Shown: piece by piece, positions 8,589 to 16,943 of the stretch
Position numbering within the stretch: the first letter of the stretch is position 1
How the letters are laid out: each line of letters starts with the position of its first letter
NCBI GenBank assembly: GCA_965217175.1
Contig: OZ244251.1
Location: 3,430,860-3,494,859 of the forward strand
Reading direction: 5' to 3'
Length of the DNA stretch: 64,000 bases
Origin: Bin87 sp965217175
GTDB taxonomy: Bacteria > Chloroflexota > Dehalococcoidia > Lucifugimonadales > UBA3495
The notes under the pieces: model-generated
Told to the model about the DNA's origin: nothing
Seen by the model: the letters and a program-made list of their open reading frames with translations, nothing else
Database searches by the model: none
Program-made: the position numbers and the translations under genes

Positions 8589-9392
8589 ATGGATTTGCAA
8601 CTGAATGGGCTAACCGCAATCGTTACCGGCGGGAGCCGGGGCATCGGCAAGGCGGTGGCAAGAGTGCTGGCGGCCGATGGGTGCAGCGTGGTCATCACTG
8701 GACGCTACGCTGACACATTGTCCGCATCGGCCGAAGAAATCGCCGGCGATACCCACGGGCGAGTCGTACCCATGGTCGCTGACATGACAAACACCGAACA
8801 GGTTAACGCCATGGTATCGAGCGCCGCGGAAACCCTGGGCGGTCGTATCGACATCCTGGTCAATAACGCGGCCGCACCCGGTGGATTGGCTCGCGGTTCG
8901 CTGTCAGAAATCCAGGACGCCGACGTGATGTTGGACCTGGACACCAAAGTAATGGGATACCTCCGCTGCGCCCGGGCTGTTGCCCCGTACATGCAACTCC
9001 AGGGTAGCGGCAGAATCGTCAACATCGGCGGGTTGTCGGCGCGACAGGCCGCCGGCAACCTCAGCGCCGGCGTCAGGAATTCCGGGTTGTCCAATTTGAC
9101 CAAATACCTGGCCGAAGAATTGGGCCAGCATGGGGTGTGCGTAAATCTGGTTCACCCCGGCACCACTCGCACCGAACGCAGCGCCCCAATGTACGAAGAA
9201 CAGGCCGCTCGGGAAGGCACAACCGTTGCTGAAGTGGAACGCCGGGTTGCTGCCCGCAATTCCACCCGGCGCATTGTTGACGCGGAAGAACTGGCCTGGG
9301 TGGTCGCCTTTTTGGCCTCGCCCCGCAGCATTGCCATCAGTGGAGAAACTATTGCCGCCGGCGGCGGCGCCGGCATAAACGTCTACCACTGA
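8589..9392 (+). CDS. Short-chain dehydrogenase/reductase family protein lacking the YxxxK motif
   Basis: The 267-residue protein has the SDR Rossmann fold: TGGSRGIG nucleotide motif (about residues 14-21), the ITGR strand that usually selects NADP, and the NNAA motif. The catalytic region is unusual. Where classical SDRs have Ser...YxxxK, this one reads IGGLSARQAAGNLSAGVRNS, so the Tyr aligns with Ala and the Lys with Asn. This suggests a divergent or non-redox reaction, or a different catalytic set. It is followed 28 nt later by an EthD-domain gene, with a DUF885 gene beyond. A catabolic role is plausible; the substrate is unknown. Confidence 0.85.
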   Translation: MDLQLNGLTAIVTGGSRGIGKAVARVLAADGCSVVITGRYADTLSASAEEIAGDTHGRVVPMVADMTNTEQVNAMVSSAAETLGGRIDILVNNAAAPGGLARGSLSEIQDADVMLDLDTKVMGYLRCARAVAPYMQLQGSGRIVNIGGLSARQAAGNLSAGVRNSGLSNLTKYLAEELGQHGVCVNLVHPGTTRTERSAPMYEEQAAREGTTVAEVERRVAARNSTRRIVDAEELAWVVAFLASPRSIAISGETIAAGGGAGINVYH

Positions 9393-9420
9393 CGGGGAAC
9401 TCACACAGGAGACAACGAAA

Positions 9421-9735
9421 ATGATCAAAGTAACCGTTTTCTACGACAACATGGAAGACAAATCGTTTGATTTCGACTACTACGTCAATACCCACATGCC
9501 AATGGTCCAAGAGCGGTTGACCACTTTCGGGATGCGCTATTACAACGTGGAAAAAGGCATATCCGATACCGATCCCACCGCGCCCCCCATGTACGTCGCC
9601 GTCGGGTACCTCTTCTTCAACGACCTGGAGGGTGTTCACGAGGGGTTCAAGAACCACGGGCGCGAATTGGTGGGAGACGTTAAGAATTTCACCGATATCG
9701 AGCCGAAATTCCTGATCAGCGAATTGGTTGCCTGA
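9421..9735 (+). CDS. EthD domain protein
   Basis: This 104-residue protein is a dimeric alpha/beta-barrel type protein of the EthD family: VTVFYDNMEDKSFDFDYYVN at the start, the conserved THMPMVQERL, and a C-terminal VGDVKNFTDIEPKF strand. EthD was named from the ethyl-tert-butyl-ether degradation cluster and relatives occur in many catabolic operons; the function is mostly unproven. GGAGACAACGAAA precedes the ATG. It probably shares a transcript with the SDR gene 28 nt upstream. Confidence 0.85.
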   Translation: MIKVTVFYDNMEDKSFDFDYYVNTHMPMVQERLTTFGMRYYNVEKGISDTDPTAPPMYVAVGYLFFNDLEGVHEGFKNHGRELVGDVKNFTDIEPKFLISELVA

Positions 9736-9816
9736 GCCTCGGTTGCTCCTGAACGCACCCTGCAGCCGGATTCGGCGCCACAATCTCCCCCAATTTCCCA
9801 GAGAATAACCACAGCC

Positions 9817-11517
9817 ATGACCCAATCCGAAGACGCAGCCCGATGGCAGTCAGCTGTCAGCAACCTTGCTGAAACAGCCGTCGCCGAACACTGGGATTTC
9901 CTGCCTACCTCCGGCAGTCGTATCGGCCGCCACGAATACGATGGAAGGCTTCCCGATTTCTCGGGCAACCGCATACAGAATCGGGTCGAACAGATTCACC
10001 GAACGCTGGGCCAGCTGTCGGGGATACCGTTGTTACCGGAACCCAACACCATAAACGGAGAAAGCGATCACGCGATGCTCCGCTTGGAACGCAACCTCCT
10101 GGAAATGTTCCTGCGGCGGGAATTGTTCAACCTCGAGGAGATGCAGACGCTACACAACAATCCGCAGCGGCAGGTCGGATATCTGAACGTGGGCGGGTAT
10201 GTGCAGCGGGATTATGGTCCGCTGCCCGACCGAATCCGAGCGGCCACGGTGATTCTCCGCCAGGCGCCGGATTTTCTGGACACCCTTGATCGTTTGACCG
10301 ACGCCGAACTGGGCGCGCCCATCAAGGACATGGCAGTGGAAGCCTACCGGGGAATGGCAACGTATTGCCGCACCGGACTGGCGGATGCCGCCGCAGCATG
10401 TGCTCGTTTGGCTCCGGACGTATCCGCCGAATTTGACCGGGCCCGCCAGGACGCATCGTCCGCTCTGGACCGGTTTGCTGATGTGCTGCAATCGCGCGCA
10501 ACTCGACCGGAGTTCTCCATTGGATCAACTCTATATGGCCGGATGCTGGCCGAGGGCGAAGGCGTAACTACGTCTCTGGCCGACCTGCTGGCCATTGGAC
10601 AAGCCAACCTGGAGCAAAATCTAAGCAAACTGGACCAGGCAGCCGCGCTGGTCGCTCCTGGCAAATCCGTACGCGAAGCGGTCGCCCAGGTCAGCGCCAA
10701 TCACCCGTCAGCAACCGGTTTGATCCCCGACACGCGGGAAATGTTGGAAGACATCAGGCAGTCGTTGATCGACCACGAGATAATCGGGTTGCCCTCGGAA
10801 GAACGCTGCCAGGTGACCGAAACGCCGCCCTACATGCGGTATGCCTTCGCAGCGATGGATTCGCCGGGTGGTCTGGAATCTGTCGCCACTGAGGCGTACT
10901 ACTACGTAACGCCGGTGGAGCCCGACTGGACGCAGCAGCAGCAAGAGGCATGGTTGTCCAATTTCAACTATCACACGTTGAAAATCATCAGCATCCACGA
11001 GGTGTATCCCGGGCATTACGTACACAACCTTCACAACCGCCACCGGGCTCCTCTTCCACTCATCAATAGGGTTGCGACCTCGTACGCCTTTACCGAAGGT
11101 TGGGCGCATTACACCGAAGAAATGATGCTGGAAACCGACTACGGCCGCAACGATCCCGCTCTGTGGCTGACCCAACTGCTGGAAGCCCTGGTGCGGAATT
11201 GCCGGTACCTGTGTTCGTTGGGAATGCACACCCAGGGAATGACACCGGACGAAGCAACCCGCTTCTTCCAGGACCACGCGTACATGGAAGAACATCCGGC
11301 GCGGCGCGAGGCGTTGCGGGGAACATTTGACCCCGGGTATCTGAATTACACGCTGGGAAAACTGATGCTGTTGAAATTGCGGCAGGACTGGCGAACCCAG
11401 GAAGGCAATGCGTACAGTTTGCGCCGGTTCCACGATACCTTGCTATCCTGGGGCGCCCCGCCGGTGCCGATAGTGCGGCAAGCCATGCTGGCCAACCCAG
11501 GCCAACAGGTATTGTGA
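9817..11517 (+). CDS. DUF885 family metallopeptidase-like protein
   Basis: This 566-residue protein belongs to the DUF885 family, thought to be gluzincin-type zinc peptidases. The zinc motif HEVYPGH is at about residues 394-400 (preceded by LKIISI), and a downstream TEGWAHYTEEMMLE segment (about 428-441) supplies the expected third ligand Glu. No signal peptide is visible, so the protein is likely cytosolic. It lies just upstream of two oligopeptide-ABC ATPase genes, which fits peptide uptake and breakdown, though that link is inference from position. Confidence 0.88.
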   Translation: MTQSEDAARWQSAVSNLAETAVAEHWDFLPTSGSRIGRHEYDGRLPDFSGNRIQNRVEQIHRTLGQLSGIPLLPEPNTINGESDHAMLRLERNLLEMFLRRELFNLEEMQTLHNNPQRQVGYLNVGGYVQRDYGPLPDRIRAATVILRQAPDFLDTLDRLTDAELGAPIKDMAVEAYRGMATYCRTGLADAAAACARLAPDVSAEFDRARQDASSALDRFADVLQSRATRPEFSIGSTLYGRMLAEGEGVTTSLADLLAIGQANLEQNLSKLDQAAALVAPGKSVREAVAQVSANHPSATGLIPDTREMLEDIRQSLIDHEIIGLPSEERCQVTETPPYMRYAFAAMDSPGGLESVATEAYYYVTPVEPDWTQQQQEAWLSNFNYHTLKIISIHEVYPGHYVHNLHNRHRAPLPLINRVATSYAFTEGWAHYTEEMMLETDYGRNDPALWLTQLLEALVRNCRYLCSLGMHTQGMTPDEATRFFQDHAYMEEHPARREALRGTFDPGYLNYTLGKLMLLKLRQDWRTQEGNAYSLRRFHDTLLSWGAPPVPIVRQAMLANPGQQVL

Positions 11518-11623
11518 ACGATCGATTACTTCTCGGAACGCCGCAGAAGGCGCTTCGCGAAACTTGCCTATTGTATAAGTTTAGGCTAACCTGATCGCCC
11601 ATCGATGCGGAGGAACTTGGATT

Positions 11624-12619
11624 GTGACTAGCGCTGAAACGCGGCCAATTTTGGAGGTCAAAGACCTGCAAACGTACTTCTTTACGCGGACCGGCACCGT
11701 CAAAGCGGTTGACGGTGTTAGTTTCCAACTATTCCCAGGGGAAACACTCGGTGTAGTGGGTGAATCCGGCTCCGGCAAAAGCATGACTGCTCTGTCGATA
11801 ATGGGATTGGTCCCAAAACCGGCCGGGCGTACGGTCGGCGGCGAGATTCTCTACAACGGCGAAGACCTGCTGCAGAAATCTGAAGCTGAGATGCGCCAGA
11901 TGCGCGGGTCGGAAATCTGCATGATTCTGCAAGATCCCATGACTTCGCTAAATCCGGTTTACACCGTGGGAAATCAGGTAATAGAAACGCTGCGGCAAAA
12001 CACTGGGGACGGCCGCAGCCTGGGGTTGAGGGCCAGGGCAATTGAATTGCTGGAAAAGGTTAAAATCCCTTCCTCAGATATCCGCTTCTCAAACTTCCCA
12101 CACCAGATGTCGGGGGGTATGAGGCAGCGCGTAGTGGGGGCCATCGCCGTGGCCGGCTCGCCCAAGGTGCTTATCGCCGACGAAGCCACCACGTCGCTCG
12201 ACGCCACCATCCAATACCAGTACCTGGCGTTGCTGAAGGAGTTACAGCAGGAAACGGGCATGGCGATCATTTTCATCACCCACGACTTCGGCATTGTTGC
12301 CAAGATGTGCGACCGCGTGGCGGTGATGTACGCCGGCCGAGTTGCGGAGATTGCCGGCGTTCGCGAGTTGTTCAACAACCCACAGCACCCCTACACAGAA
12401 GCGTTGATGCGTTCGGTGCCGAACGTCGATGAAGACGTGGACTTTCTGTACTCCATCGAAGGCCAGCCGCCGGCGTTGGATGATCTGCCGCCCGGATGCT
12501 CGTTTGCCGACCGTTGCCCCTATGTTCACGACAGGTGTCTGGAAGAATTTCCGCCGGCGGTGGCTGTTGAGCCACAACATATCGCAACCTGCTGGCGATT
12601 GACCGAGGAGAATCGCTGA
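11624..12619 (+). CDS. Oligopeptide/dipeptide ABC transporter ATP-binding protein (OppD/DppD type)
   Basis: The 331-residue protein powers substrate import as one half of an ATPase pair. Walker A is GESGSGKS (46-53), then a Q-loop QDPMTSLNP, signature MSGGMRQRV, Walker B VLIADEATTSLD and the switch FITHDFG. The C-terminal extension has the OppD cysteine set that can bind an iron-sulphur cluster (GCSFADRCPY, CLEEFPP, ATCW). The start is GTG at 11624. Its stop overlaps the next ORF's ATG (ATGA), a translational coupling. No permease or binding-protein gene is nearby. Confidence 0.95.
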   Translation: MTSAETRPILEVKDLQTYFFTRTGTVKAVDGVSFQLFPGETLGVVGESGSGKSMTALSIMGLVPKPAGRTVGGEILYNGEDLLQKSEAEMRQMRGSEICMILQDPMTSLNPVYTVGNQVIETLRQNTGDGRSLGLRARAIELLEKVKIPSSDIRFSNFPHQMSGGMRQRVVGAIAVAGSPKVLIADEATTSLDATIQYQYLALLKELQQETGMAIIFITHDFGIVAKMCDRVAVMYAGRVAEIAGVRELFNNPQHPYTEALMRSVPNVDEDVDFLYSIEGQPPALDDLPPGCSFADRCPYVHDRCLEEFPPAVAVEPQHIATCWRLTEENR

Positions 12620-13626
12620 TGACGCAGCCGATGACCGATGCACAGCCCACCACCCAGAACGGGGATTCCATCATTGAGCTGGAAAACGTCCGCAAGTATT
12701 TCCCTATCACCAAAGGTATCCTGCTCCGTCGTTCCATCGGGCAAGTTCAGGCCGTTGACGGAGTTTCTTTCAAAATCAAGGAAGGTGAAACCTACAGTCT
12801 GGTTGGGGAATCCGGTTGTGGAAAAACCACCACGGCGCGCATGGTGTTGCAAGTAGAGACTCCAACCGCCGGCACGATTCGATTCCACGGCAAAGACACC
12901 AATCAGTTCAGCGGGTCGGACCGCAAAGAGTACCGCGCGTCAGTTCAGGCGGTATTCCAGGACCCCTGGAGCTCGCTGAATCCACGCATGCGCGTCGGTT
13001 CCATCATCATGGAACCGCTGCTCACAAACCAGCCCATGGGCAAACACGAGGCCCAGGAACAACTGGAAACTCTGTTGCGTGATGTGGGGTTGCGGCAGGC
13101 GCAGGGAGACTACTACCCACACGAATTCAGCGGCGGTCAGCGGCAGCGAATCGCCATCGCCCGGGCGCTTTCACTTCGTCCCAAGCTGATCGTGCTGGAT
13201 GAGCCGGTATCGGCGCTGGATGTTTCCATACGCGCCCAGATCATGAACTTACTTAGGGACCTGCAAAACCAATACGGCGTTAGCTACCTGTTGATCGCCC
13301 ATAACCTGGCCACTGTGCGATATATGAGCCACCAGGTTGGGGTGATGTACTTGGGGCGAATGGTTGAAGAGGCGCCGGTTCGCGAGTTATTCACCAATCC
13401 CAGCCATCCCTACACCAAAGCGTTGATCGCAGCATCACTGCCTTCACACCCGGACATTGAACGTGAAGAGATCATCATATCTGGAGAAGTTCCATCGCCG
13501 ATGAACCCTCCATCGGGGTGCTATTTCCATACCAGGTGCCCGATGGTAATGGACCAGTGCTCGGTCGATGATCCAGAGACCCGGTCGTTGACGCCCACGC
13601 ATCAGGTTGCCTGCCACCTGTTCTGA
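12619..13626 (+). CDS. Oligopeptide/dipeptide ABC transporter ATP-binding protein (OppF/DppF type)
   Basis: This 335-residue ATPase is the partner of the gene just upstream, overlapping it by one base in ATGA. Walker A is GESGCGKT (63-70), signature FSGGQRQRI, Walker B IVLDEPVSALD. The C-terminal oligopeptide-transporter extension has GCYFHTRCPM and the trailing cysteines (DQCS, ACHLF). OppD/OppF-type ATPases form a heterodimer under two permeases, but no permease or substrate-binding protein is within the window. A long palindrome follows as the probable terminator. Confidence 0.95.
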   Translation: MTQPMTDAQPTTQNGDSIIELENVRKYFPITKGILLRRSIGQVQAVDGVSFKIKEGETYSLVGESGCGKTTTARMVLQVETPTAGTIRFHGKDTNQFSGSDRKEYRASVQAVFQDPWSSLNPRMRVGSIIMEPLLTNQPMGKHEAQEQLETLLRDVGLRQAQGDYYPHEFSGGQRQRIAIARALSLRPKLIVLDEPVSALDVSIRAQIMNLLRDLQNQYGVSYLLIAHNLATVRYMSHQVGVMYLGRMVEEAPVRELFTNPSHPYTKALIAASLPSHPDIEREEIIISGEVPSPMNPPSGCYFHTRCPMVMDQCSVDDPETRSLTPTHQVACHLF

Positions 13627-13683
13627 TCGTCATTCCTGAACGTCGGACAGATTCCTGACTACCCGCACGCTCTCCATACAAAT

Positions 13684-13737
13684 CCGAACCCGGCACGGCT
13701 CGCGTCGATCGATCGACGCGAGCCGTGCCGGGTTCGG
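13684..13737. repeat. 54-bp perfect palindrome between convergent genes
   Basis: Two 27-base arms (13684-13710 and 13711-13737) are exact reverse complements with no spacer, centred on GATCGATC. It lies between the end of the oppF-like gene on the plus strand and the end of a PIG-L gene on the minus strand. As RNA it would be a very stable hairpin in either direction, so it may serve as a bidirectional terminator, though no T tract follows. A cruciform or a site for a dimeric protein is also possible. Confidence 0.9.
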
Positions 13738-13772
13738 GTTGCGGATAACGCAACTGTAACGATTACGGCGCC

Positions 13773-14504
13773 CTAGGTGCGGAAGGTCACCCTGCGGAAG
13801 GCTTCTGCCAACGCCAGGCCGGTAACATCTTCCTCGCCGGATGCGTTGCCGATCTCAGCGTTTTGTTCTGCCCGGGCGCGAACGAATCCTTCCATTTCCG
13901 CTTCGGAACGCCCGCGCGTTTGGCTGCGGTACGCCATCACCGCTGCCAGCTTGGCATCGAGAGCATCCGCCACATCAACAAAAACATTGGGGTTTTCAGA
14001 CCCCCAAAACCAGATGGCCGCGGTTTTGTGAGGCTCTATGCCTTCGTTGAGGAACAGGTCGCCAAAGTGTAAATGGTCGCGGGCGTATGGAAAGACGGCG
14101 TCCAGGGCAACCTGCCCCGCAATCCGGTGATCCCGGTGCCACTGCATGTTGCGCCGATAGGGTTCCGTGGTCAACACAACGTCCGGTTTCACCAACCGGA
14201 TCTGCCTGACCAGTTCTTTCCGGAAATCCGCCGCATCCTCCAGCTCTCCGTCAGGGCGGCCCAGCATGACGACGTTGGACACTCCCAGAATTTCGGCAGC
14301 AGCCATTTGCTCGCGGCTGCGAATCTCGACCAATTCTTCGGAGGTTACTTCAGGATCGTCGGTCCCTTTACCGCCATCGGTGCATAACACATAGTGAACG
14401 TCTGCACCCGCCTTCACCCATTTGGCTATCGTCCCGCCAGCCCACATCTCGGCGTCGTCGGGGTGAGGTGTGATTACCAACGCACGTTCCGGGGCAAATT
14501 CCAT
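13773..14504 (-). CDS. PIG-L family (LmbE-type) deacetylase
   Basis: This 243-residue protein is of the zinc-dependent N-acetylglucosamine deacetylase family (PIG-L, MshB, BshB). The zinc motif PHPDDAE is near the N-terminus with GGTIAKW after it. The C-terminal ligand region reads NMQWHRDHRIAGQVALDAVF. I chose the ATG at 14504 because AGGAGA lies seven bases upstream and the PHPDD strand then starts at the usual distance; an upstream frame adds 42 residues without family character. A MshA-like glycosyltransferase gene lies 1.2 kb upstream on the same strand, so a role in thiol-sugar synthesis is conceivable but unproven. Confidence 0.88.
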   Translation of the reverse strand: MEFAPERALVITPHPDDAEMWAGGTIAKWVKAGADVHYVLCTDGGKGTDDPEVTSEELVEIRSREQMAAAEILGVSNVVMLGRPDGELEDAADFRKELVRQIRLVKPDVVLTTEPYRRNMQWHRDHRIAGQVALDAVFPYARDHLHFGDLFLNEGIEPHKTAAIWFWGSENPNVFVDVADALDAKLAAVMAYRSQTRGRSEAEMEGFVRARAEQNAEIGNASGEEDVTGLALAEAFRRVTFRT

Positions 14505-14860
14505 CGGCTGTCTCCTGCAAGGCAAACGTTTGTTTACTTGATGCGATCGGGTGGGCGATTCTATCAGTCCGCCCGGCGCTGGGGCGATTCCGCGGTTGAT
14601 CCAGAGCGCGGAACGGTCCACCGACCGCATCCGGGTTCAATTGGGAACCGGGGATTACTCTGCAACAATCCTCCAATAGTGTCAAGGGGCGTATATCGTG
14701 ATCACCTGTGCTGCGAACCTGCCCAGCGTTCCTTTTGCTAGCCAAGGTTGTGGGTTGTTCAAATACGGGGTTGGGCGGGATATACAGCTTGACCGGCCGG
14801 ATCAGCGCGAGAGATTGGCTACCGGTTCGGACAATGCCCACCCTTGACCGATTGGGTTGG
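14505..14860. other. Intergenic region without a gene
   Basis: About 350 bp separates the PIG-L start from the end of the DUF502 gene, both on the minus strand. Open frames here lack codon bias and family signals. A TAGAAT hexamer on the minus strand (14558-14563), followed by CGCCC, may be the -10 of the PIG-L promoter; there is no good -35. Confidence 0.5.
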
Positions 14861-15604
14861 CTAATCTGTAATTACAATCGATTTTTCCGGTTCTCTCGCG
14901 TCAATTCGAGTGACCCGATTCACCCCGATTGTTTGGACGCCGCTCATCGTATCGCCACCACCCCACAGCCAATATTCGCTCGAGGTTGAGCGATCCTGGA
15001 ACATCGTACGGTTCTGGAAAATGTCGCCGGCAATAATCCCGCCAGAAATGATCATCCGCATCGCTTCCTCTACACTCATGTCCGTCGGCGTAACACTGTT
15101 CGCCGGCAGTATCACCAAATATCCAGAAGAGGGTATCGGGGTGGTCGGCACGTAAATAGACAGAAATTCCTGGACGCCGTCCAACTTTCCCAGCTCGGAA
15201 GTGATCAATCCTATCGACAGCACGCCAAGCCGAGGAAATTCGAACAGAACCACCCCGCGGTAATTCGTCTGTTGTGTGTCTGACAAAAAATCGATTCCTT
15301 GCCGCGTGGTGTCATACACCGCTCCAACAACCGGCACCCGCGCAATTAAGTTGTGGAATTGGTGCACCAGGAATTTGGCCACGGCCCAGCCGATAAACAA
15401 CCCCATGAGATAAACGACTATGACCACCCCAGCGAATCCCAATCCCGGGTAGTGGGGAAGGTTGATCCAGTCAAAGACCGGGTCCAGCAGCGGATCAATA
15501 AAGTCGTAGAAGAAATCGAAAATTACATAGGTTACAAATATGGGCAGGAACACCAGGAGTCCGGCCATCAACCGACCCTCCAGATGTCGTAAAACGACAG
15601 CCAT
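14861..15604 (-). CDS. DUF502 family membrane protein
   Basis: The 247-residue protein is a DUF502 integral membrane protein: an N-terminal GRLMAGLLVFLPIFVTYVIF transmembrane segment, a second span (GFAGVVIVVYLMGLFIGWAV), the conserved ARVPVVGAVYDTTRQGIDFL loop and the VPTTPIPSSGYLVILPANSV strand region. The family is widespread and lacks a proven function, though some members are thought to be involved in membrane organisation or transport. The ATG at 15604 is chosen because MAVVLRHLEGRLMAG matches family starts. An upstream extension would run into the preceding glycosyltransferase gene. Confidence 0.8.
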   Translation of the reverse strand: MAVVLRHLEGRLMAGLLVFLPIFVTYVIFDFFYDFIDPLLDPVFDWINLPHYPGLGFAGVVIVVYLMGLFIGWAVAKFLVHQFHNLIARVPVVGAVYDTTRQGIDFLSDTQQTNYRGVVLFEFPRLGVLSIGLITSELGKLDGVQEFLSIYVPTTPIPSSGYLVILPANSVTPTDMSVEEAMRMIISGGIIAGDIFQNRTMFQDRSTSSEYWLWGGGDTMSGVQTIGVNRVTRIDAREPEKSIVITD

Positions 15605-15702
15605 TAAGTGGGTTGAACTATGACGGGAAGGAGGTTTCTGTTCGTGACGGTCGGGTCCGTCGCTGCCTCCACGCGGGACAGGCCGCCGGAATCGGCCTGA
15701 AA

Positions 15703-16941
15703 TCATGCTGCCACCGTCCTGCCGACTCGGTCGACAGCCAACCGTGCGTACAATTCCAGCAACCTCTGGGCAACCCGGTCCCAGCTCAATCCTTCGGCTC
15801 GGTGTCTCGCGGCCCGCCCCATACTGTCCCGCAAGCTCCGGTTGTCCATTATCATCTCCACGGAGTTTGCGAAGGACTCCGGGCACCGCCACGATTTCAG
15901 GTAGCCGGTGCGGCCATGCTGAACGATGGTCGGCAAGCCGCCAACCCGCGACGCCACCACGGGAGTGCCACAAGCCATGCTTTCGAGAGCGGCCAACCCG
16001 AAACTCTCGTAGAACGACGGCACCACGCACACGTCGGCCGCCGAATAATACCAGGCTAATTGCTCCTGAGGCACCCTGCCCACGAACTCGACATTGGCGC
16101 CCACATTCAAATCATCGGCCATCCGCTGCAAACGGGCGATTTCCTGGCCTCCATCCGCATCGGAGCCCACCACCAAAACCTGCACGGTTTCGTCCGATTC
16201 CAATTGGGCGGCTGTGTGGATTAGCAGGTCCACTCCCTTAAGTGCCTCGATACGGCCCACGTACAGGAGAATCTTATTGCCTTTTAGTCCGAGCTTGCGA
16301 TTGGCGCGGGCGCGCCCCAGAGGCCGAAAACGGGATAGATCCACGCCGCAAGGGATTAATTCGATTCGCCTGGCATCGGCCCCATACAACCGCACCATGG
16401 CGTCGCGCTCGTGTGCGCTGTAGGCAATGATGCAGTCGGCGGCGCCAATTATTTCCGTTTCTGCTCGCCGGCGTTCGGGTATTTCAGCCTCCCCGGAGCG
16501 CGACTGCATCTTGATCTGAGCCAGCGTATGAAATGTAACCACGTGGGCTCGATTGATATCCGCCGCGAATTTAACCCCGGCAGATCCACTTAGCCAATAA
16601 TTGGAATGCACGGCGAGGTAATCGGCGCACTCCCCGAGACGATATTCATGCATACCAGCGACGAAGTCGTCCAGATAATTATGTTGATGTTCCAGGGGGG
16701 CGTCGGGGTCACCGGCCCGTATGTGAACCACGTTGACGCCGTCGGCGATCTGCGGTCCGTCTGCGCCGGATTCATCGTGTTCGCGAGTGAATATGTCAAC
16801 CGTAGCGCCGCATCCAGCCATCGCACGGGCCAATTCACGAACGTACACGTTCATTCCGCCAGATTTACCCTGGCCCGGAGCCGCAAGTGGGCAAGCGTGA
16901 TACGAGAGTAGAGCAACCCGATTCGAAGCGGCGTTGGTCAA
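15703..16941 (-). CDS. Group 4 glycosyltransferase, MshA-like
   Basis: The 412-residue GT-B glycosyltransferase resembles MshA, which joins GlcNAc to inositol phosphate, and related sucrose-phosphate-type enzymes. Visible features are SYHACPLAAPGQGKSGGMNV (the N-terminal acceptor and phosphate loop), VVTFHTLAQIK, the hinge strand LLYVGRIEALKGVDLLI, and the C-terminal nucleotide-sugar site FYESFGLAALESMACGTPVV with the ExxxxxxE pattern. Substrate cannot be decided. The start is three bases before the end of the upstream GNAT gene, so the two are likely co-translated. With the PIG-L gene downstream this recalls MshA-MshB or BshA-BshB pairs. Confidence 0.85.
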   Translation of the reverse strand: MTNAASNRVALLSYHACPLAAPGQGKSGGMNVYVRELARAMAGCGATVDIFTREHDESGADGPQIADGVNVVHIRAGDPDAPLEHQHNYLDDFVAGMHEYRLGECADYLAVHSNYWLSGSAGVKFAADINRAHVVTFHTLAQIKMQSRSGEAEIPERRRAETEIIGAADCIIAYSAHERDAMVRLYGADARRIELIPCGVDLSRFRPLGRARANRKLGLKGNKILLYVGRIEALKGVDLLIHTAAQLESDETVQVLVVGSDADGGQEIARLQRMADDLNVGANVEFVGRVPQEQLAWYYSAADVCVVPSFYESFGLAALESMACGTPVVASRVGGLPTIVQHGRTGYLKSWRCPESFANSVEMIMDNRSLRDSMGRAARHRAEGLSWDRVAQRLLELYARLAVDRVGRTVAA

Positions 16942-16943
16942 CG

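Noticed and set aside
14368..14841. 157-residue minus-strand open frame beside the PIG-L gene
   Set aside because: It overlaps the PIG-L coding start in another frame and has no recognisable motifs.
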